Below are positions 59,548-64,000 of a stretch of DNA of 64,000 nucleotides, one piece after another. Position numbers and translations under genes: made by a program. Within the stretch, counting starts at the first letter, position 1, and each line of letters opens with the position of its first letter. Origin of the DNA: Nesterenkonia populi (GTDB lineage Bacteria > Actinomycetota > Actinomycetes > Actinomycetales > Micrococcaceae); the NCBI RefSeq assembly GCF_007994735.1, contig NZ_VOIL01000001.1, positions 682,001-746,000 of the forward strand, written 5' to 3'. Below the pieces are notes generated by a model, which was given only the letters and a program-made list of their open reading frames with translations, did no database searches and was not told where the DNA came from.

Positions 59548-60343
59548 GGCCGCATACCTGCGCGTCGGCGTCGTCGTGGTCTACCTGTTCCTGCTGGTGG
59601 GCTGGCCGCTGGCAATGGTCGTCCAGGAGACCTTCCTCTCCGGCGAGAACTACCTGGCGATCGCCCTGAGCGACCCCTCCGTGCGCAGCGCCGTATGGGT
59701 GACCCTGGGCGCAGCGGCCTGCGCGGTGGTGCTGAACACGATGCTCGGCGTGGCCCTGGGCATCCTCCTGGTCCGCTACGAGTTCCCCGGCCGGCGGCTG
59801 CTCTCCGCGCTCGCCGACCTGCCTGCCTCCGTCTCCCCGATCGTCGTCGGGCTGGCCCTGCTGCTCGCCTACGGGCCGGTGCACGGACTGCTCGGCGCTC
59901 CGCTCGCCGAGGCGGGCGTGCAGCTGATCTTCAGCTTCCCCGGCATCGTGCTGGCTGTGACCTTCGTGTCCTTGCCGCTGGTGCTGCGGGCTGTCATGCC
60001 GGTGCTGCAGGAGGTCGGCACTGACCAGGAGACCGCCGCGCAGTCGCTCGGCGCCTCGGGCCGGCAGGTGCTGGTGAGAATCACCCTGCCCTCCATCAAG
60101 TGGGCGGTGGCCTACGGGCTGGTGCTCACCCTCGCCCGGGCCGTGGGCGAGTTCGGGGCGGTGCTGATCGTCTCCGGCGGCATCGTCAACCAGACCGAAA
60201 CCGCAACCATCGCCGTCCAGCGCCTCCACCAGGGCTTCGAGACCGGCCAGGCCTACGCCGTCGGCTTCCTGCTGGCCCTCGTCGCCGTCGCGGCCCTGGC
60301 CATCGTGACCATCCTGCGCCCGCACGAGCGGGACCGACCCTGA
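59537..60343 (+). CDS. cysW: Sulfate ABC transporter permease CysW
   Basis: A 268-residue permease with EAA loop [21 protein letters not shown] and the family segment [17 protein letters not shown]. It overlaps cysT and ends eight bases before cysA. Confidence 0.93.
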   Translation: MVSRAAYLRVGVVVVYLFLLVGWPLAMVVQETFLSGENYLAIALSDPSVRSAVWVTLGAAACAVVLNTMLGVALGILLVRYEFPGRRLLSALADLPASVSPIVVGLALLLAYGPVHGLLGAPLAEAGVQLIFSFPGIVLAVTFVSLPLVLRAVMPVLQEVGTDQETAAQSLGASGRQVLVRITLPSIKWAVAYGLVLTLARAVGEFGAVLIVSGGIVNQTETATIAVQRLHQGFETGQAYAVGFLLALVAVAALAIVTILRPHERDRP

Positions 60344-60351
60344 GGAGAGCC

Positions 60352-61329
60352 ATGGGGATTGAGATCTCTCAGCTGAACAAGAACTACGGCGACTTCGCCG
60401 CGCTGAAGGACATCAGCCTTTCGGTGCCCTCCGGGGGCCTGACCGCGCTGCTGGGCCCCTCCGGCTCCGGCAAGACCACGCTGCTGCGGATCCTCGGCGG
60501 GCAGGAGTCCGCCGACTCCGGCACCGTGCAGATCGACGGCAAGGACGTCACCGTGCTGCCTGCCCAGAAGCGCAACATCGGGTTCGTCTTCCAGCACTAC
60601 GCCGCCTTCAAGCACATGTCCGTGGCCAAGAACGTGGCCTTCGGGCTCGAGATCCGCAAGGTTCCCAAGGACCGGATCAGGCAGCGGGTGGACGAGCTGC
60701 TGCAGCTGGTGCAGCTCTCGCAGCACGGAGACAAGCTGCCCTCCCAGCTCTCCGGCGGGCAGCGTCAGCGCATGGCTCTGGCTCGGGCGCTGGCGATCGA
60801 CCCGACCGTTCTGCTGCTGGATGAGCCCTTCGGAGCCCTGGACGCCAAAGTTCGCAAGGAGCTGCGGGACTGGCTGCGCCGCCTTCACGACGACGTCCAT
60901 GTCACCAGTGTCTTCGTCACCCACGACCAGGAGGAGGCCCTCGAGGTCGCCGACACCATCGTGGTGGTCAACGAGGGCCGCATCGAGCAGGTCGGCACCC
61001 CTGAGGACATCTACGACAAGCCCGCCACTGACTTCGTCTTCCACTTCATCGGCGAGGCGACCCGGCTGGGGAATGTGCTGCTGCGCCCGCACGACGTCGT
61101 CATCCGCCCGGAGCATGAGGGCGAAGGCTTAGCGGGGGAGATCACCCGCTGGAACCGGGTCGGCTTCGAGATCCGCCTGGAAGTCACTCTGGACGAGGCC
61201 GTCCAGCCCGGCCCGGTGCACGTGCAGCTCACCCGCACAGAGGCCCAGGGGCTGGGGATCAGCCGGGGTGACCGAGTCCAGGCCGCCCCTCACCCCAGCG
61301 CGGAGCTGCGGGCTGCCGCCGGACGGTGA
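60352..61329 (+). CDS. cysA: Sulfate ABC transporter ATPase CysA
   Basis: A 325-residue ATPase with GPSGSGKT (Walker A), LSGGQRQR (signature) and [11 protein letters not shown] (Walker B), then a C-terminal TOBE-like region ([11 protein letters not shown]...) that often senses or restrains transport. ATG 60352 follows GAGGAGAG. Last gene of the operon; it converges on the ATP-grasp gene with a 32-base gap. Confidence 0.93.
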   Translation: MGIEISQLNKNYGDFAALKDISLSVPSGGLTALLGPSGSGKTTLLRILGGQESADSGTVQIDGKDVTVLPAQKRNIGFVFQHYAAFKHMSVAKNVAFGLEIRKVPKDRIRQRVDELLQLVQLSQHGDKLPSQLSGGQRQRMALARALAIDPTVLLLDEPFGALDAKVRKELRDWLRRLHDDVHVTSVFVTHDQEEALEVADTIVVVNEGRIEQVGTPEDIYDKPATDFVFHFIGEATRLGNVLLRPHDVVIRPEHEGEGLAGEITRWNRVGFEIRLEVTLDEAVQPGPVHVQLTRTEAQGLGISRGDRVQAAPHPSAELRAAAGR

Positions 61330-61361
61330 AGCGGCAGCCGCTGCTTGACGGCGAGCCCGCC

Positions 61362-62267
61362 TCAGAGGCGATCGGCGATCGCTTCGGCGAGGGAGCGGGC
61401 GGCGTCGGGGACACGGTGCAGGTTCAGCGCCGGCTCAAAGAGCTCGACCTCCAGCAGGACGATGCCGTGCTCGGCTGAGCTCACCATGTCGACCCTGCCG
61501 TAGAGCGGTGCTTCGCCGCCGGTCGCTGTCTCGACGGCGCGCATCACCTCGGCGCCGAAGGCGGTCTCCTCCTCGCTCGCCGTCACCGGCTGCGGGTTCT
61601 CCAGGTACTGGCCTCCGCGGAAGCCCCCGCCGCGGGCGAGAAGCGCCCCCTTGGCGATCGTATGCGTGTGGGCCCCATCGATGAAGTAGAGCGCCTTCTC
61701 CATCCCTTCGGAGAGCTCGGGGATCTCCGGCTGGATCATCACCGTCCGTCCGAGGCCCAGAATCCGCTCGCCGAGGCTCTTCGCCGCCGGGGAGTCGGCA
61801 CGCAGCAGCTCAGTGTCCTCGGCGCCGGCAGAGACGGAGGGCTTGATCACCGCCCAGTCGCTGCCGCGGCGCGCGAGGGCGGCGTCGAGCTCCGAGGCGT
61901 CCGTGACCCACTCGGTGGGAACGAGGGCGATCCCTCGCTCCTCGAGCTCGCGGAGGTAGAGCTTGTCGAGGTTCCAGGTCACCAGCGCGGGAGGGTTCAG
62001 CACGGTGACGTGCTCCTGCGCCTGCTGGAGCCAGCGGCGGAACTCCTGCTCCCGCTGCGGGTAGTCCCAGGGGGAGCGCAGCACCAGCAGGCTGAACCGC
62101 GCGGCGTCCTCAGCATCAGCCGGCCACCGGTGCCACACCACAGGCTCCGCAGAGACGCCGCGCTCCTCCAGGGCCCGGATCAGCGGGCCGGTGTCGTTGT
62201 CCTCATCGTCGGGCCGGTATCGGTCGGTCACGACGATGCCCACCTGCACAACGCTCACACGCCTCAT
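61362..62267 (-). CDS. ATP-grasp domain protein
   Basis: A 301-residue protein with an ATP-grasp-like fold: N-terminal Rossmann-like part (VGIVVTDRYRPDDEDND), the segment VTWNLDKLYLRELEERG, WAVIKPSVSAGAEDT and the late metal-binding LLEVELFEPALNLH. Proteins like this resemble glutathione-synthetase-type ligases such as the RimK/ATPGRASP group and occur singly in Actinomycetota. The acid and amine joined are unknown. ATG 62267 is used; a GTG at 62258 has better spacing from GAAGGG and is possible. Confidence 0.82.
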   Translation of the reverse strand: MRRVSVVQVGIVVTDRYRPDDEDNDTGPLIRALEERGVSAEPVVWHRWPADAEDAARFSLLVLRSPWDYPQREQEFRRWLQQAQEHVTVLNPPALVTWNLDKLYLRELEERGIALVPTEWVTDASELDAALARRGSDWAVIKPSVSAGAEDTELLRADSPAAKSLGERILGLGRTVMIQPEIPELSEGMEKALYFIDGAHTHTIAKGALLARGGGFRGGQYLENPQPVTASEEETAFGAEVMRAVETATGGEAPLYGRVDMVSSAEHGIVLLEVELFEPALNLHRVPDAARSLAEAIADRL

Positions 62268-62355
62268 CCCTTCGCTGTTCTTCGTCGGCGCCGTCGGAGC
62301 CGGGCCCCAGGCTATCCCTATCTCCGCGCAGCGAAGCTCAAGCGCCTCATTTTGT

Positions 62356-62369
62356 ACTGACCGGTCAGT
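62356..62369. promoter_or_regulatory. Perfect 14-base palindrome, TetR-type operator
   Basis: ACTGACCGGTCAGT, a perfect palindrome of the form typical for TetR-family repressors, lies nine bases before the ATG of the YhgE-linked operon. The cognate regulator gene is not in the window and may lie beyond its right end. Confidence 0.65.
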
Positions 62370-62377
62370 TCAGTAAC

Positions 62378-62974
62378 ATGGCGGCCATGTTCAAACTGGT
62401 GGATGCAGGGGTGGAGGACCACCACGGGGTTCTGCTGAGCGATGTCAGCGTGGAGCTCGGCAGCGCTGAGGCGGGCACCGTCGTCGTCCCCTCGCCGCTG
62501 GGCCGGAACGCCCTGGGGCTGGTGGCCTCCGGCCGGATGGTGCCCGATGCCGGGCTGGTCCTCATCGATGAGCAGGAGGACCTCGCCGCTCTGCGCCGGG
62601 CATCTGCGCTGGTGGACGCCCCGGGGCTCACCGCGGCCGAGCACCACATGAAGGTCAAGGACCTGGTGGCCGAGACGCTCGGCCTCCAGCCGCGCTCCCG
62701 AAGGCACAGGCGCCCCTCTGCCGCTGAGTGGCTGAAGCAGCACGACGCCGCAGACCTCGCCGGGGAGCCCGTCGAAGCGATCGATGCGCAGCTGCGGCTC
62801 TGGCTGCTGACCGAGCTCGCCTTCAGCGACCCAGCCGTGCGTCTCGCCGTCGTCGAGTCTCCGGACCGGCGCGGCCTGCCCGGCACTGAGCTGGCGGAGA
62901 CTCTGCACGGCGCCGCAGGTGAGGGCAGAGCCGTTCTCGCGATCCTCAGCGACGCCCCCGAGGTGCCCCTGTGA
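62378..62974 (+). CDS. ABC-ATPase-like protein without a P-loop, partner of YhgE/Pip
   Basis: A 198-residue protein that reads like the first half of an ABC ATPase (GVLLSDVSVELGSAEAGTVVV ... SGRMVPDAGLVLID). The Walker A lysine loop is replaced by SPLGRNAL at 39-46, and no signature or Walker B motif follows. The second half (VKDLVAETLGL and a charged helix) is not recognised. It overlaps the YhgE/Pip gene by GTGA, so the two are co-translated. It is probably a scaffold derived from an ABC ATPase that works with the YhgE membrane protein. There is no clear ribosome site; ATG 62387 is an alternative. Confidence 0.7.
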   Translation: MAAMFKLVDAGVEDHHGVLLSDVSVELGSAEAGTVVVPSPLGRNALGLVASGRMVPDAGLVLIDEQEDLAALRRASALVDAPGLTAAEHHMKVKDLVAETLGLQPRSRRHRRPSAAEWLKQHDAADLAGEPVEAIDAQLRLWLLTELAFSDPAVRLAVVESPDRRGLPGTELAETLHGAAGEGRAVLAILSDAPEVPL

Positions 62975-64000
62975 GCCTGTTCGCCCACCCGCTGTCCGAG
63001 GTCAAGCGCCTGCTCAGCGGGCTTGACCCCATCAAAACCGTCATCGGCCTCGCTGTGATCCCAGTCCTCTACGGCGCCGTCTACCTCTACGCGAACTGGG
63101 ACCCCTACGGGAGCATGGAGGACGTCGACGCCGCCGTGGTGAACCTCGACGCCGGTGCGGAGTTCGACGGCGAGCATCGGGTGATCGGCGATGAGGTCGT
63201 TGAGGACCTCTTCGAGGACGCCTCCTTCGGCTGGCAGGCCGTCGAGACCGAGGAGGCCGCGGAAGCCAGCACCTACCGCGGGGACCACCAGTTCGCGCTC
63301 ATCATCCCGGAGGGCTTCTCCGAGGCGCTCGCCTCGCCGGAGGATCTTGAGTCGGCCGAGCAGGCCGAGCTGGAGATCCTCGTCAACGAGGCCAACAACT
63401 ATCTGCTCTCCAGCGTGGTGGAGGTCTTGGCGGGGGAGCTGCACGAATCGATCAGCGAGGAGGTCGGCCGAGAGACCGCCGACCAGATCCTCACCGGATT
63501 CGGCCGCATCCGCCAGGAGCTGCTCGACGCGGAGGAGGGGGCCGGCGAGCTGCACTCCGGCAGCGAGGAGCTTGAGGAGGGGACCGCTGAGCTGCGTGAG
63601 GGTGCCGCAGAGCTCACCGAGGGCACCAGCGAGCTCGACGAGGGCGTGGGCGAGCTCAGCAGCAGCCTCGTCACCCTCCGCGATGCCGCAGGCGCGCTCG
63701 AAGACGGGGCGGAGGAGCTTCAGACCGGTGCCGGTGAGCTCCACACCGGGCTCGGGGCCGTCAGCACCGGCGTCGGAGAGCTTCAGGAGGGAGTCGGTGA
63801 GCTCGCCGAGGGCGCGGAGGAGCTCGACGAGGGACTCGGTGAGCTGAGCACCGGCGCCGAGCAGGTCGCCGAAGGCAACGAGCAGCTCGCTGACGCGTCC
63901 CAGGAGGCCGCAGAGACGCTCCAGGAGGTGGAGGGCGCCGCCGCAGACCGCGCGGAGGACAGTGCGCAGAGTCTCATCGACGCAGGGGTCATCGAGGAGG
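62971..64000 (+). CDS. YhgE/Pip family membrane protein, N-terminal part
   Basis: An open frame from the GTG at 62971 through the end of the window (343 residues seen). After a cytoplasmic start (MSLFAHPLSEVKRLLSGLDP) comes one membrane helix (about 23-44, VIGLAVIPVLYGAVYLYANW) and a large extracellular region. Residues about 180-330 are a repetitive helical rod with recurring EL-x-(E/T)G heptad-like units, the hallmark of YhgE/Pip proteins. ABC-2-type membrane helices should follow beyond the window. Relatives act as phage receptors and in type VII-linked or lipid export roles; the substrate is unknown. Confidence 0.88.
   Translation, partial: MSLFAHPLSEVKRLLSGLDPIKTVIGLAVIPVLYGAVYLYANWDPYGSMEDVDAAVVNLDAGAEFDGEHRVIGDEVVEDLFEDASFGWQAVETEEAAEASTYRGDHQFALIIPEGFSEALASPEDLESAEQAELEILVNEANNYLLSSVVEVLAGELHESISEEVGRETADQILTGFGRIRQELLDAEEGAGELHSGSEELEEGTAELREGAAELTEGTSELDEGVGELSSSLVTLRDAAGALEDGAEELQTGAGELHTGLGAVSTGVGELQEGVGELAEGAEELDEGLGELSTGAEQVAEGNEQLADASQEAAETLQEVEGAAADRAEDSAQSLIDAGVIEE

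Noticed and set aside
63500..63960. A DNA tandem repeat array or CRISPR-like array in the last gene
   Set aside because: The periodicity comes from an in-frame helical EL-x-EG protein repeat of YhgE/Pip proteins; units vary in sequence and have no spacers.

Overview
The window is high-G+C actinobacterial chromosome. The best match is the order Micrococcales, probably a salt-tolerant Micrococcaceae relative such as Nesterenkonia (inference). Support comes from a Flp/TadE pilus module next to an Rv3649-type helicase, a 32-residue bS22-type ribosomal protein, ectABC, frequent GTG/TTG starts and many leaderless promoters.

Layout. (1) 1-5.0 kb: the end of a TadC-like gene, then on the minus strand a helicase, Flp pilin (DUF4244), TadE, TadE-like, DUF4031 and PIG-L block. 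(2) 5.0-14.5 kb: core genes for a homocysteine methyltransferase, GNAT, trhO, a DUF7059-type methyltransferase, topA, a Ppx/GppA phosphatase and a TIM-barrel isomerase. (3) 14.5-36.3 kb: a visibly AT-richer metabolic island with no recognisable integrase or transposase, lying between the isomerase gene and proC. Its left half is a minus-strand GntR / acyl-CoA ligase / amidohydrolase / FAD dehydrogenase operon, divergent from a peptide/nickel-type ABC importer operon with an embedded amidohydrolase of the isochorismatase fold. Its right half starts with an IclR regulator divergent from a tightly coupled ten-gene operon: taurine/nitrate-type ABC importer, MFS transporter, MmgE/PrpD protein, carbamoylsarcosine/maleamate-type amidase, two polysaccharide-deacetylase-fold proteins (the second apparently a pseudoenzyme) and an Old Yellow Enzyme. 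This looks like an uncharacterised uptake and breakdown system, possibly for a cyclic imide, ureide or similar N-containing ring (inference).

(4) 36.3-43.8 kb: proC, a glutaredoxin-like protein, bS22, acuC-like, a Trk/Ktr K+ uptake pair, ectCBA and csbD, which together look like an osmotic-stress neighbourhood. (5) 43.9-51.8 kb: uracil/xanthine permease, amidase, rhodanese, pheA, lipid kinase, a Cys-rich micro-ORF coupled to a small lipoprotein, serS and dps. (6) 51.9-57.6 kb: a carbohydrate ABC importer without its own ATPase plus a GH3 glycosidase. (7) 57.7-61.3 kb: a sulfate-type ABC operon. (8) 61.4-64.0 kb: an ATP-grasp protein, then an ABC-ATPase-like protein lacking the P-loop and the start of a YhgE/Pip membrane protein behind a TetR-type palindrome; the last gene runs off the window.

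I see no tRNA, rRNA, CRISPR array, insertion sequence or replication origin. No gene-free stretch exceeds 300 bases; the largest are 24976-25218, 43398-43607 and 2318-2525. All functions are assigned by reading sequence motifs, with no database search.
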